NCBI RefSeq assembly: GCF_933775445.1
Contig: NC_065876.1
Coordinates: 26,970,001-27,034,000, forward strand
Direction: 5' to 3'
DNA: 64,000 nt
Source: Argentina anserina
Lineage: Eukaryota > Streptophyta > Magnoliopsida > Rosales > Rosaceae
In this document: positions 1-10,912 of the stretch, piece after piece
How positions within the stretch are numbered: the first letter of the stretch is position 1
Layout: each line of letters opens with the position of its first letter
Translations under genes and position numbers: made by a program
The notes under the pieces: generated by a model
Told to the model about the DNA's origin: nothing
The model's input: only the letters and a program-made list of their open reading frames with translations
Databases searched by the model: none

Positions 1-2334
1 TGCGTATTATTGGCGGTATTAAGTGGCTGCAGCTGTCTGTTCCCTTTCTGCTGTTCAATTTGGTTCTTCTTCGTCTATATTCTGGTGAGTTTCACTTCTT
101 TTGTATGTCTATTTAAATTTGTTATTCAGTCATTTTTGTCTACCTCATGTTTAAATGTTTGACTGATAAGGGTAATTGTATTCTTTTGGGCAGGTCCCCT
201 TTGTGTTTTGGCCGATTGCAATTTGCACTGTCCCGGTAAGTTGTGTTTTTAGTTGTTAAATTTGGGGAACTTCATTGTTATTATTGGGGTATCTGACTTA
301 TTATGTTTTATTGTTTATTTTTATAAAATGTGTGCATGGGTTTGTGTTAGATATGGCTGTGCCGGGAAGGAACCCATCTTTCATTATTTCTCATCTCACT
401 CGAATCTCGGCGCCATTTCTGCCTTGGGCTACTGGTTTTGTAGCTGAGCAAAGACGGGGATCGGTGAAAGATGAGATTTTGGAAGTGATTTTTTGCTGGG
501 CTGGCTTGTGCTGCTTTGGTTTTGGAGGTTGGTTCTGGGGAGCAAGCTCAAATGAGAGGATTTCAGGTAGGGAAAAGTCTGAAGACTTAATTTTTAGTTG
601 ATTATCTTTTCAGGCTTTTGATGTATTTATGTGCTTGAAGATTGGGTGCTTTTGAGGTCTGCTATATAATCTAGTTCAATTGGACATATGCGTGTTGGAT
701 GCTAGTTTAGCTCTTCAAGTTGTCTGTTCTCCGGTCTGTTCTTATTTTTTATTACAATAATTGTTAGTCTGGGAAATGGCTTGGTGTTTTCAAATAGTTT
801 AGAGCTCTGCTTTTGATGTCAGAATGGTTCAATGCTTGAGGACAATAACATGGTTCAATGTAGTAATTTACTTAAATGGAATTGGAGCTCTAGAAATTTA
901 GCAACTGCATAATGCCATTGTTTAGTGTTCTACGATTTGATGCGACATGGGACATGGGACATAGTCAAAGATATAGATAGTTAAATACTGGTCTTTGATT
1001 TAAATTAGTTTTCTAGGCATTAATCTTCAAGTGGTTAAGGACTTAACTGTGGTAATGTTGGTTAATTGACCTGCAGCTCCCAAAAATCTAGCAAAAACAC
1101 TAGTGCCATTGTGGTTAGGTCCTTCTTATGCTTTTGAATATGACTTGCGTAGATTGTGTATAAATTCAGATTCACTGAAAATTCATGTCAACACTCAACG
1201 ATGCTCAGTTTGTACTCGATGTAGGTAGTGCTGGTGATGGCTTGGATGATGATCCAGTGGCAAGGTTAAAGTTTTTGTTTATGTGCTTCAAAGCAAATAC
1301 AATAAGAAGATTCTGCAGAATGACCTGAGATGCCGTAACTATATGTTTGCCGCTGAGATCTACATGCATCGTTTTCTCTTATCTAGCCCTGTCCAAACTC
1401 ATAATGCTATGATATAAGTGGACGAAACCAAAATCTGGTAAAAGGAATTGAGGAGGTACACAAGAACAGGTGACAACTGAATTTGTTCACCTACTTGTTA
1501 TGCACTTATGCATGAACTGCAAGCATAATGTGAAATTCATTATTCCGACTTAGGAAACACAGATATTCTTTGACTGGAAGTAATTAAGCATTATCTGAAA
1601 CATGGTTCTGTTTTAATGAAATTTAGGTTACTGAAGCATTTTATTCTTATATCTCTGGTTGTTCCACCTTTCCCGAGTTGGCTATGATTATTTTGCCTGA
1701 ATTTTACTCTGATAGTAATAGTTCGTTTCTTGGGCTTCTCGGTTCCCCTATGTTCATAATGTATATTGCTATGTGAGTTGAAAACTTGTTTGACCTTCCA
1801 TTTGAATTTATTTGGTTGGGAATTTGATAGGTAATATAACTAAAACTAATTATGCATACCTGAAAACACAAAGGAGGGTGTTGAAGTTTTTGTATGCATA
1901 ATTATTATGTTTAAATAATAAAAAAATGTAGCATTGATCTGCTGGCCATGCAGATCAATGCATGCCTAAACTAATCTGCAAACTTGTCAAGATCTGCATG
2001 GCAAGTTTGCAAATTTCTGTTCCTGTGTATTCTTTATGATCTTGACAAGATTAAAGTTATGAAACAGTAGTTTCACGTTGGCAGTCTTCAAATATAGGGA
2101 TTAACTTGTCAAAGTTTGTTTCTGTTGTCGATTAAATCTCAACCTGTAAAAGTTCATGTGACAGGCAAAAGCTTCTTACCTCAGGGAAGAAACCTTCGAC
2201 ACCTTCCCAACAAAGCTCAATTGAAAGACCCTAGTGCTTAACTGGTGATTTTCTTCCTCTGTGTAGACTTTTATTAGTATCAAGTGAAGATATAGTTGTT
2301 TTGAGAACTGTCTCATCTTCTGAATTCTGCATAG
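1..2334. other. No confident gene; possible introns or 5' part of the gene at 2335
   Basis: AT-rich sequence without a reading frame I can support. Several places look like intron borders (a T-rich tract ending in AG, then a short open stretch, then GT), so this may hold introns and small exons of the plus-strand gene remnant that follows. Around 1925-2030 there is a local self-complementary stretch built on copies of GATCTGC and GCAAGTTTGCA, which could form a hairpin. I recognise no protein motif here. Confidence 0.3.
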
Positions 2335-3105
2335 GTTGGTCCAAAGGCTGTTAATGAAGGTTTCAGATGCGATGGTGTTTGGTATCTCGACCATGTAGAT
2401 GTCCCTTGGGATGAAACATATGATGCTGATCAACTTGAAGGAATACATGATTCTTCCAAGCAAAAGCTTGTCCCTTGGAGGAGAGGTATGCATATGGGGT
2501 AACTGGTGATTCATCCAATGTTCAACAAACAATATGGCCTCAAGCTGCTGCAGCTGCAGGTATAACATATGTAGTAAAAACTAGATAATCACTACAACAT
2601 ATGTTTAAGTTGTTAACTAGAACCCAAGCTGCACTTTCCGTGAAAATGGGTATGTGGTATTGGTAGACAGTACTCTAGCTGCATTTGTTTGTCAATTCTT
2701 ATGTGCTTGTATATTTCTGTTACATGTGCATTTTCTTGCTTTTCACATCTCGGTACCAGTTGTTGAGTTGTTTGAAGGTGACCTTTATACTTCCTGTAGC
2801 ATGGTTAATGCCATGTTGGCACTCTACTTGTTACTTGTTACTCTTCAATACTGCATTAGGATCCTGGGAAATATTATACAGTTGTTGAATTCTTATCCCC
2901 GTCCCATCTTTTAAGGTACGATCTACTCATTTCTCACAAAGAACCTGGACAACTCATTACCCTGGAGCAAGGAAAACTTTACAAGAAGCCATGGGTGAAG
3001 TATCACATTTCAGGCTCTAAGAAATTTCAGCAACTACCTCTAGCATTACGCTATGCTTACATTTATCAAGATGTCATGACCACTGATATTGTAGGTGGCC
3101 TATAA
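2335..3105 (+). pseudogene. Unrecognised plant gene remnant, two 3'-terminal exons, one premature stop
   Basis: Two open blocks on the plus strand are bounded by plausible splice sites. The first (2335-2559) follows an AG and precedes a GT. It is 75 codons long, in phase 0 at both ends, and encodes a peptide rich in acidic and aromatic residues (GVWYLDHVDVPWDETYDAD). The second (2860-3105) follows a TTAG acceptor and reads 81 codons in phase 0 to a TAA, including the stretch KKPWVKYHISGSKKF. Matching phase and protein-like composition argue for real coding ancestry. However, the first block has an in-frame TAA at 2500-2502, with the same frame resuming directly after it (LVIHPMFNKQYGLKLLQLQ). 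I read it as a decayed gene or a stop-containing allele. I do not recognise the family. A less likely alternative is that GT at 2486 is the donor and the rest is intron. Confidence 0.4.
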
Positions 3106-3560
3106 ATCCTCCTCCCCCTGTGAGCTTGTAATTATATGTGTTGTACTTGTGTAGGTAGTGATTGTTTGACATAAACAGAAATGTGAGGTTTTGTTATTTC
3201 CCTTTCCATGATTTAAATTAATAATTCATATATCATACCCCTGAATATTTCCAAGAGTTGATTATTCACAAGTTTCAGTCCCAGTATTGGACAAGTTGGA
3301 GAATTTTTATGGTGGTGATGGCATGCTCTGAGGTGTCTGGACTGCTGGCAGGGGGTGGTCTGGTTTTAAGAAGACGTGAGAGAAGAGCAATCAAAGGTGT
3401 TTATCATCAAGAGATCCAAAACAAAAAATCATCTTGATCTATTATCGACAAGAAATATGAAAAGAGCAATCAAAGGTTGTGTTTTTAGTTTTTATAAATT
3501 TAAGGCCAATGATATAGACAAACCCAGATTGTGTCTAGCTGTTGAAGTTTTTGTATTTAT
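3106..3560. other. Intergenic, 3' flank of the gene remnant
   Basis: No open frame of note and no recognised motif. It probably contains the 3' UTR of the upstream gene remnant. Confidence 0.3.
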
Positions 3561-3883
3561 ATACTACCGTAGTACCACATGATAATGTTTAGTGGTCATT
3601 TTTATTTGTTATATTTCGACACATGGATTTATTACACCAAAATTATAATTAAGCATCTTTTTATTATTTGTGAAATGACATTCATGAGTATTAATGATTT
3701 TGGGTTTAGAGTTTAGAGTTTTAGGGTTTCCGGCATTAGAGTTTATGGTGTAGGGTTTTAGAAAAAAAAACTCAAAATAGTATTTGACAAAATAGTTGAA
3801 ATATAATTATTTAATTAAATTTTGCATGTCAAATTGTGATTGGAGTAGTAGACCACTAGGTCACGTGGTACTGCAGTAATACT
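3561..3883. mobile_element. MITE-like inverted-repeat element, about 320 bp
   Basis: The two ends are imperfect inverted copies. The left end contains GTAGTACCACATGA followed by TAGTGGTC; the right end, read on the minus strand, contains GCAGTACCACGTGA followed by TAGTGGTC. The interior is AT-rich and non-coding and includes a degenerate run of TTTAGGG-like and GTTTAGAG motifs near 3700-3760. Size, terminal complementarity and lack of coding sequence fit a miniature inverted-repeat element. I could not define a target-site duplication, so the exact ends and superfamily are open. Confidence 0.5.
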
Positions 3884-4011
3884 GAAAATTTTCTTCTGTG
3901 AGGGTAAACATGGTAGTTGAAGTGGCTAAAATACTCATATTGTTGATATTTACTATAGATTAAGGATGAGTCCTTGCTAATAAAAAGTGCGGCTCGAGTC
4001 GAGCTGATAGG

Positions 4012-4215
4012 AAAAGACAATTGTACCCCCAATATTTATCTTTATCACAACAATGTTAGCCTTGGTTTATAGTAAATATCAGCAGGCTACGTTTTTTTTT
4101 TCACTTTCGCCCTCGAGCCGAGCCGACAATCCAAAGACAATTGTACCCCCTCTATTAATCTTTATCACATCCATGTCAATGTTGGTATATAGTAAATAAT
4201 AGCAAACATCAGATT
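4012..4215. repeat. Imperfect direct duplication, about 120-bp unit, two copies
   Basis: The string AAAGACAATTGTACCCCC occurs at about 4013 and again at about 4133. In both places it is followed by a diverged copy of the same sequence: ATCTTTATCACA, then a TATAGTAAATA stretch, then a T tract and CGCCCTCG-like bases. It is a simple two-copy tandem duplication with several point differences. Confidence 0.65.
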
Positions 4216-5396
4216 TTTTTTTCTCCTTCGCCCTCTGCCTTTCCTTCAAAACCCTCGTTGGATCGCGACCTTTGTCCAGGACATTGATAGATCGTTGATT
4301 AAAACGTCTATAATAAATCCTGTAAAACATCATTGTTAGTATAGAATAAGCAGGGATCATTCAGTCCGGGGAATTGAAGGGAACTCTAAACTTTTAGTGT
4401 TAACAAATAATAGGGGGTTTGAGATTGATTATTAACTACTAAAATAAAACCTAAATTATTATTTACATGATCGACTTCTCTTTGACAAACTTAAACCAAA
4501 TTTACCATTACACCACATAATTACAAGTTCGAAACTATCATGCATTCTAATTCGACCAATTACATACTTTTTAGACACCAATACAATTAGAGCCTTAGAG
4601 GATCATCTAATCGTGCAAGATTTCAATTAACATTTAGATTGACTTAGGGCCTAATCTAAATTTGCATGCAATCGAATTCAATAACACTTAGAGTAGAAAT
4701 CAAATAAGATTACATTTAAGCACCAAATCTTTGTTGGAGATATGTTTCATGTATGGCGTCACCCACCATGATTTCACATGCAAATTTCCAAAATTTTTAC
4801 CACTTTTAATCAAAACAAATCGAACCTACTTAGGGCATGATTCGATTTGTGTCAATATGGTTGATGAATCTAGCACTCAAACACAATCTTAGAGAATGCA
4901 TCCAAGCACTAAATTCATATGCACATATCTGAAAATTATCTAAAAGTATGAGAAAGATGATTAGAACACAACAATAGAAATACAAACTCATTAATTATAG
5001 AAAACCATCAATTCGGCAAAGATCCAAAAATCCAATAAAACAATCTGAAAATTTCGATTTTTAATACAAAACAATAATCCCACACAAACATCATACTACA
5101 ATCTTTATAGACAAAGTATTGTAAAAAAAAAAACAAACAAACCCGTAGAGATGAGTTGCGAGAATCACACGCTGTAGGAACCTTGGAGGTGTGTCTTCAA
5201 TGGTGATTTCGGTGGAGATGGAATTTGTATATAGGGGAGAATGGCTTGTTTTGGTGAAGGATGTTTGAGGTAATATTTTGGTAGAGTTTTGGCTCTTGAA
5301 TGCAAAGGAGAAGTGATGATATTTGAGAGGTGAAGCCATGTATATATAGAGGAAAGATAGAGGGTTTGAAATTGCTTCTTTCTTCCTATAATAATG
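4216..5396. other. AT-rich intergenic, possible retrotransposon debris
   Basis: No coding sequence I can defend. An 82-codon open frame on the minus strand (5091-5339) starts only a few bases from a TATATATA run and shows no recognisable domain, so I do not call it a gene. The general look (TATA run, low-complexity flanks) would suit decayed retrotransposon sequence, but I see no domain that proves it. Confidence 0.3.
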
Positions 5397-5510
5397 TCAT
5401 GCTTTAATCCCTTAAATCATGGAAATTTTTAATCCCTAAAACATGCCATGCTTTAATCCCTAAAACATGTCATGTTTTAATCCTTAAAACATGTCATGTT
5501 TTATGTCTTT
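5397..5510. repeat. Short minisatellite, about 25-bp unit
   Basis: About four degenerate copies of a unit of the form CATGTTTTAATCCCTAAAA follow each other, alternating CATGCTTTAATCC and CATGTTTTAATCC. Confidence 0.7.
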
Positions 5511-5942
5511 AATGATCATCTTTTATTTAATTGTTGCATAACTTGGCTCCATCTTTTTTTCTTTAATTATCTCTTCAATCCAATTTGAAAATAAGAAAAT
5601 AAAATCATAAGTAAGAGATAATTAGTTTCAAAACCTAACAAGGATTTCTAGTCAAACTAGGACTCTAAACCAATTATGCGTTTTAACTCATGTAAGCACA
5701 AAAATGCATCTAATACCGCTCACGACTCTTACTACGACTCAATGACTCAATAGTACAACAATAAGAACTAAGCAAAATACAAATTGAGGTAAAAACATGT
5801 TAAGAACGTCGCACAAAATGCTCCTATCAGCCATTGTGTCGCCGCCCATTTGATAACTTAGTATCCGAGAATCAACGAATTCAACTCACCTTCTAGTTCT
5901 AATAGGCCATGAACTATATCAGAATCATTCTCAACGAGTCCA

Positions 5943-7348
5943 TGTGAAACCCCGGTAAGGTTCTTTGCTTCACAATACTAAGTGTGCTTTAAAGTTATTA
6001 AAGACACTTGGAATCATATCAACGATTTAATGAATTACCGACACATTTCTAAGTTAAAGAGTTCTCAATTTACGAACGGGACGGAAATCGGAACTATCTA
6101 GTTTATGTCGCCAAGTTAAATTTAAGTTTTACTAAATTACCTAAAGGTAAAAGTAAACCGTTAAAATCACTTTATAAAACCTTAAAAGGTTAAAAGTCAG
6201 CAGTGAAAGTAATTTGGATAAAATTGTAAAATAGTAAAGATAAATAGTGAAATGGTAACTTTCTGTCAGGGGCATAAGAGTAATTTCACGTAGTCAATAA
6301 AACAGTAAAAAGATAACTTTACTGCGGTAAAAACTCTATTTTTCACCTTAACTACTCCGATCACAAATCCGGCGCTCCCAATTCCAACTCTGATCAATAC
6401 AGAAACAACAAGCAATACAATTCCAAGCATCCTAACAATCCAAAACTCCAAATCGATTAAACATAGGTAAGAAGAATGACTTTCTACCTCCAATGAACTC
6501 AAAGTCGTAAACTTTAAGGCTGCAGGAGCGTAATGGCTTCACCTTGAAAGAGAAGAACCGAGATGGTGGTTCGGTGGCATCAATGGCAGAAAGAGGAACA
6601 AAGAAATTAAGCCCCAATCTATGAAATTGAATAGAGAATCAAGATGAGTTTAAAGGGTCAAAGCTTGGCTTACCCGAAGGAAAGTGTCAGAGGCTTGCCG
6701 GAGCTCTAATTTCTGGTTGAATTCCATGGAAGCTCAAGCTGTTGCGTTTTTGTTTGAAGCTTAAATTGAGTTGAAGCCATGAACAAGGGGCATCACCAGA
6801 TAAAGAATGAAGTGGAGAACACGATGGTGAGATTGCATGTTGTTGGATTGCCAAGACGGCGAAGTTGTGAGGCGGAGAAAAACATGGAGCGGTGTCGTTC
6901 GGTGAAGGAGAGAGAACATAGAGTTCTTCTCTCTGTGTTGTCGAACAGAGAAGGAGAAATAATGAAGAAAGAGGGCTATTAGGCCTAAAATAAGCATGAA
7001 TTTTTGGGCTGAAATAAGTGAGCTCCAATTTGGGCAAATTGAAGAATATAAATAGGCTTTCTCTTAAGCCTCGAAGCGAAAAGTCCAAATCAAATAATAG
7101 GAATTTAGCCAAGAGTTACGATTGATCGATGTTAATCTGACGACCAAAATGAAGCGTAAAAACAAATTTAAAACATTTTGAAAACACATAAAATAATTTA
7201 TAAAATTAGAAAAATATTTTAAAATGTCAAAAACATTGATGGCGACGTATAGTTTAATATCGACGTATTAAATTACGTTATTCGAAAAATATCGATTCGT
7301 TAGTCATAATGTGTCAGTTAATCGAGATTAAAAATCTCGGGTATTACA
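5943..7348 (-). mobile_element. Solo-LTR-like block (LTR retrotransposon remnant)
   Basis: On the minus strand the block opens TGTAATACCCGAGATTT at 7348 and closes ACCGGGGTTTCACA at 5943, giving TG...CA ends with short TGT/ACA inverted termini, as in plant LTRs. It is about 1.4 kb. Next to the termini I see neither a tRNA-type primer-binding site nor a polypurine tract, so it looks like a solo LTR left by recombination. The 5 bases outside each end (GTCCA and TTTAG) do not match, so a target duplication is absent or the boundary has been altered. Several short frames inside (for example near 6690-7110, minus) have no recognisable domain and are probably incidental. A Ty3-type origin is suggested only by the terminal sequence style. 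Confidence 0.5.
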
Positions 7349-8645
7349 TTTAGCAGCTGATAAAAGGAAAAATTTTATGAGAATTTAGTTATAGAACTTG
7401 AGCTGAAATGCTTTTGTTCTTGTTCCTATTTATTAAGTTAATCTCTGGAGTTATTTGCTTTTGATAATTTACCTTTTTCTTTTATTTGTTTATTTAAAGA
7501 TCTCACTTACTCATTGCCTCTTAAATATTGATGCTTAGCGTCATTTCAAAGCTTGAAGCCAATTATGTCTTTGATTCATTTCAGTTTTGTTTCAGCAACA
7601 ATAGCCTTTATCCATTAATTCTTCTTGCCTTCTATTGTTCTGCCGATCACCTTTCATTTCATATTACATGCTAATTTGGAGTTCATAGTTATGTTGATTG
7701 TTTATCGTACCTACTGAGCTTGATTTCCTATATCTTCATTGTTATTTTCAGGCAAGAAGTCCATGAGTGGTATTGGTTTCGATGTTGGTGAGTTATCTTG
7801 AGTTGCGAATTTCTGGAATCTTGTCTTTTTGAAATTCAATGTTTGATTGAGCTTTTCTTTGATTGCTATATAGACCGAAGTAGATGGTCATCTCTTCCAA
7901 GAATTGTACTTCTAATATTTTTGTTGTGTACATGTTGTATATATATATGAAGTATGAACCTGGAGAATTAGTACGTAATGTGGTGGAGTTGTTTTCAAAA
8001 AAAAGTTGTAATTCTTTGTTTATAAATGAAAGTTAGTATTCAATTGATCTTCCATTTTACTTATTTTGAGATTTTCTTTTGGAACTTTACTAAAAGTTTG
8101 ACTAGCGTTAAAGACATGGTTGCGAGGTCAAGTCACTTATTTGTTATTTTTCCTTCTTAAAAATTATTATTAAGAGTTTAGTACTTATTTTGAATCAATC
8201 CACCACATTAGTTATAACTCGTGTCTGAGTTGTGACAAACTCAATGTAAACTCTCCAATGTTTATTATCTTATAAATTTAACGAAATATAAATTTAGCAC
8301 GTTAGCCTCGAGTCGAAAATAGTAAAAATTATTATTGTTACGAGATTATTAATTAATTGAATATTAATTTAATGAGATTTTACTGTAATTTTGTTTTTAC
8401 AGTAGTTGAGAGGTCAGAGGTCTTTATAATGTTTAATCCCAAAGATTGAATATATATCACATTTGCGCTAAAAAAATCCATTGCGCCACAGATCCAAGTA
8501 ATAGAAGACGCTGTTAGGGGAATATATCAGAAGTTCAGAACGTAAACATATATTTCATTATTCACACACTTTACAAGATGAAATGGGACAATACATATAA
8601 TGTGCATCTTATACAAATAATCCACTCGCGCGACCAGGCCACTAC
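7349..8645. other. Intergenic, includes 3' flank of the EXL2-like gene
   Basis: AT-rich and non-coding. A short AG-bounded stretch at about 7752-7791 begins with ATG and reads MSGIGFDV before a GTGAG, but it is too short to identify. The segment next to 8645 should hold the 3' UTR and poly(A) region of the minus-strand gene. Confidence 0.35.
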
Positions 8646-9575
8646 TCAGACTAGCGTTTTACACGTGGACGTCTTTGGGTCCCACATCGCCGGAAGCAGA
8701 TACTTTCGGCCCCTTACTCCCACCGCATTGTAACTCGCTCCCGTCGTTTGGTCCAAAACCACCTCCCCCGGATAACCCGGGTACGCCCCTTTCCCAAATA
8801 TACCCGTGCACGCGCTCACCGCCTCCAACCCCGCGCCTGCCGTTCCCTGGAAATACCCGTTATTAAACGGATTCGTCACCGTTCCCGCCAAAACCGTCGC
8901 CAAATTGATCACCATTCCGTCTACTCCAACGTCGCCGTTTGGCGAAACTAACGGCGGAGTCTGCGGCCCGTAAATCGGCTGATGAAACGGCCACGCGCAC
9001 TGACCCGCGCACTGCTTCCCCGGGTTCCCCACCCACGCGTACGCAGACCCGCGCCGGCTCGCCCCGTGCTTCCCGCACCTGCTCATGCAGAACCCCTCCA
9101 CCGACACGTCAGCGTCCGTCAAAACGACGTTGACCGCCGCCGTATTACCCCCACGCTTCGAACCTCTCGCCGCCAAAACCGGGAGCTTGTCGATCGTCAG
9201 TGTTTTCCCGAGAGTATAACTCTCTAGTAGGACTTGATTCCCTACAGCGACGGTACATGGCTTCCCTGTGTACCCAGCAATGGTACGCCACCACGATGCG
9301 ACCGTGGGCTGTGGAGAGCGGCTGTGGACGGAGCTCAGGGACTGGAGAAAGTCGACGAGAATTGACCGTTGCTTGGGGGAGAATTTACCGTACCATACGA
9401 GATTCACGGTGACGTTGCCGCCGAGAAGTGGGCCCTTGTGGTACTTGAGAACCAATGGCTGTTGTTTGACGAGGGCCGTGAGCCTTCGAGTTGTGGCTGC
9501 GCTAGGGTTGAGGAAGGTGGTGAGTGAGAGAAGAAGGAAGAAGGCCCGGATGGCAAAACGGTAATTATAACCCAT
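8646..9575 (-). CDS. EXORDIUM-like secreted protein (PHI-1 family, EXL2-like)
   Basis: Single-exon gene of 309 codons plus stop. It belongs to the phosphate-induced protein 1 (PHI-1)/EXORDIUM family of secreted plant proteins, which act in the apoplast and are tied in Arabidopsis to brassinosteroid- and carbon-dependent growth; no enzymatic activity is established. A hydrophobic signal peptide covers about residues 1-27. The mature part shows the family signatures in order: [20 protein letters not shown], a WW pair, [10 protein letters not shown], the [10 protein letters not shown] cysteine motif, [26 protein letters not shown], and an end in STCKTLV. The C-terminus (PAMWDP...CKTLV) and the shorter length set it apart from the array at 18-39 kb and resemble the EXL2/EXL4 branch as I remember it. 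The coding region is strikingly GC-rich compared with its surroundings. The ATG at 9575 precedes the signal peptide directly, which fixes the start. I see no defects. Confidence 0.93.
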   Translation of the reverse strand: MGYNYRFAIRAFFLLLSLTTFLNPSAATTRRLTALVKQQPLVLKYHKGPLLGGNVTVNLVWYGKFSPKQRSILVDFLQSLSSVHSRSPQPTVASWWRTIAGYTGKPCTVAVGNQVLLESYTLGKTLTIDKLPVLAARGSKRGGNTAAVNVVLTDADVSVEGFCMSRCGKHGASRRGSAYAWVGNPGKQCAGQCAWPFHQPIYGPQTPPLVSPNGDVGVDGMVINLATVLAGTVTNPFNNGYFQGTAGAGLEAVSACTGIFGKGAYPGYPGEVVLDQTTGASYNAVGVRGRKYLLPAMWDPKTSTCKTLV

Positions 9576-9671
9576 TGAGAAGGGTTATTAGACTGTGCCA
9601 GAATTAGGGTTGGGTTTTAGAGGTTTATGCAGACGAAGTGTTTCATAAAATGTCTGAGAGGGAGTGGAAGA

Positions 9672-9678
9672 ATTTATA
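9672..9678 (-). promoter_or_regulatory. Probable TATA box of the EXL2-like gene
   Basis: TATAAAT on the minus strand lies about 97 bp upstream of the ATG at 9575, allowing a 5' leader of about 65-70 bases. Its position matches the TATA boxes of the EXO array genes. Confidence 0.55.
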
Positions 9679-9777
9679 GAGATGAGAACTAGGGAAGAAG
9701 ACAGCTGGGTAGATAAAATAGGAGGGAGTAACTGATGGACATGTGTCATGTCTTTGTTAACTGAGCCTTCAGGATTA

Positions 9778-10912
9778 GAGGAAAATTCACTAACAGTCTA
9801 CGAACTCATGTGGTAAGGACAGTTTGATCCATGACCTTTAAAAAAGATCAAAGAGATCCCTGAACTCTTATTCTGATATCAATAAGGTACTTATGTTAAA
9901 ACTTTTGAAATATTCCGTTAAAATATTCTTTTTCTGTTAATTTTGTCATTTTGTTATTTGTTAGTTCGGAATTTATTTATTTGAGTTGATCTAATTGAAG
10001 ATTAAACCTTTCGAGTTGTTCTGCAATTTTGTTATTGTCTTTTTCTCTATATAGATAATCTAGAAATTCAATCAGGCTAGGTCTTAACGATCAATATCTG
10101 CTACTCCAATCTCGTTTTGGAAATGAATATGTTCGTCGTATAGGATATTTAATATTCTACAACCATATTCTATGGAGTATTGACTTTCTTGAATATGTTT
10201 TGAATAAAAGCACACTTGCCACTTATCAGTAGCTTTTTCAGCAAAAAGACTGGTAATTTTTAGGTCTGACTTCTTTTTTATTAGATAAAAAGAGCCAATT
10301 TTGTGGCATAAGCCTAATCTTCACTTGTTTTTGAGCGAAACAAGCTCTGATACCAGCTAGGGCGAATCTAACCGACGCTCAAAATGTGAAGAGGTTTATG
10401 ATCTTCTTCAAAAATTTCTTGAAGAACTTCGATATTTTCTTGGGATGCGTAGATTCTACGATGTATTCTGTAGATGATATCTCAATAATTTTTGGTATTT
10501 CTTAGAAGGTTCTTTCTATTTCTTATTAGTTTTTTATATTTTTCTTTTTCTTGTTGCAGTTATTTTAAAGACAGTTTAGCAAACGGTAAAAGTCTAAGTC
10601 TAGAAGCTATGATAATTGCTATGATGATAAAATAATTGTTTACTTTTGAGTATAGAGGGTAGATTTAAAGATTAGTAAACTGCTTAGAAAAATAAATTTT
10701 AAGAATTAGGTCCACCATGCTCCGTCAAAATTTTACTAAAATGACAAAATTAACAGAAAAAAGAATATTTTAACGGAATATTCCAAAAGTTTTAACAGAA
10801 GTACATTATTGATATCAGAATAAGAGTTCAGTGATCTCTTTGATTATTTTTAAAGGTCATGAATCAAACTGTTCTTACCACGTATATTTATGGACTGTTG
10901 GTGAATTTTCCT
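9778..10912. mobile_element. Non-autonomous TIR transposon, about 1.1 kb, with 180-bp terminal inverted repeats
   Basis: Left arm (about 9779-9957) and right arm (about 10735-10912) are long inverted copies. Both begin, read inward, with AGGAAAATTCAC(T/C)AACAGTC and stay alignable for about 180 bp (for example GAACTCTTATTCTGATATC on both arms). Long TIRs, and a terminal ACCAACAGTC motif shared with the foldback at 53825, suggest a Mutator-like family. No 9-bp target duplication is clear. The core of about 780 bp is AT-rich. On the minus strand it carries GCTCTGATACCA, the complement of the initiator-tRNA-Met primer-binding motif, next to a roughly 75-codon open stretch that I cannot assign. 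The core may therefore be an older retroelement or pararetrovirus-like fragment carried by the transposon. Confidence 0.7.
10345..10356 (-). other. tRNA-Met primer-binding-site-like motif
   Basis: The minus strand reads TGGTATCAGAGC, the exact 12-base motif complementary to the 3' end of initiator tRNA-Met that Ty1-copia elements and plant pararetroviruses use to prime reverse transcription. It lies inside the TIR transposon. No LTR ending in CA directly precedes it, so it may be a fragment. A chance match is possible but unlikely for 12 bases. Confidence 0.5.

Noticed and set aside
6687..7112. A 141-codon minus-strand frame within the LTR-like block
   Set aside because: No domain, overlapping other frames, and inside an LTR, where coding sequence is not expected.
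7752..7791. Short exon-like piece reading MSGIGFDV before a GTGAG
   Set aside because: It resembles the very start of HSP110-type chaperones, but eight residues are not enough and nothing follows.
8675..9564. Several plus-strand frames opposite the EXL2-like gene
   Set aside because: GC-rich antisense shadows of the real gene; they are low-complexity Arg/Pro-rich translations.
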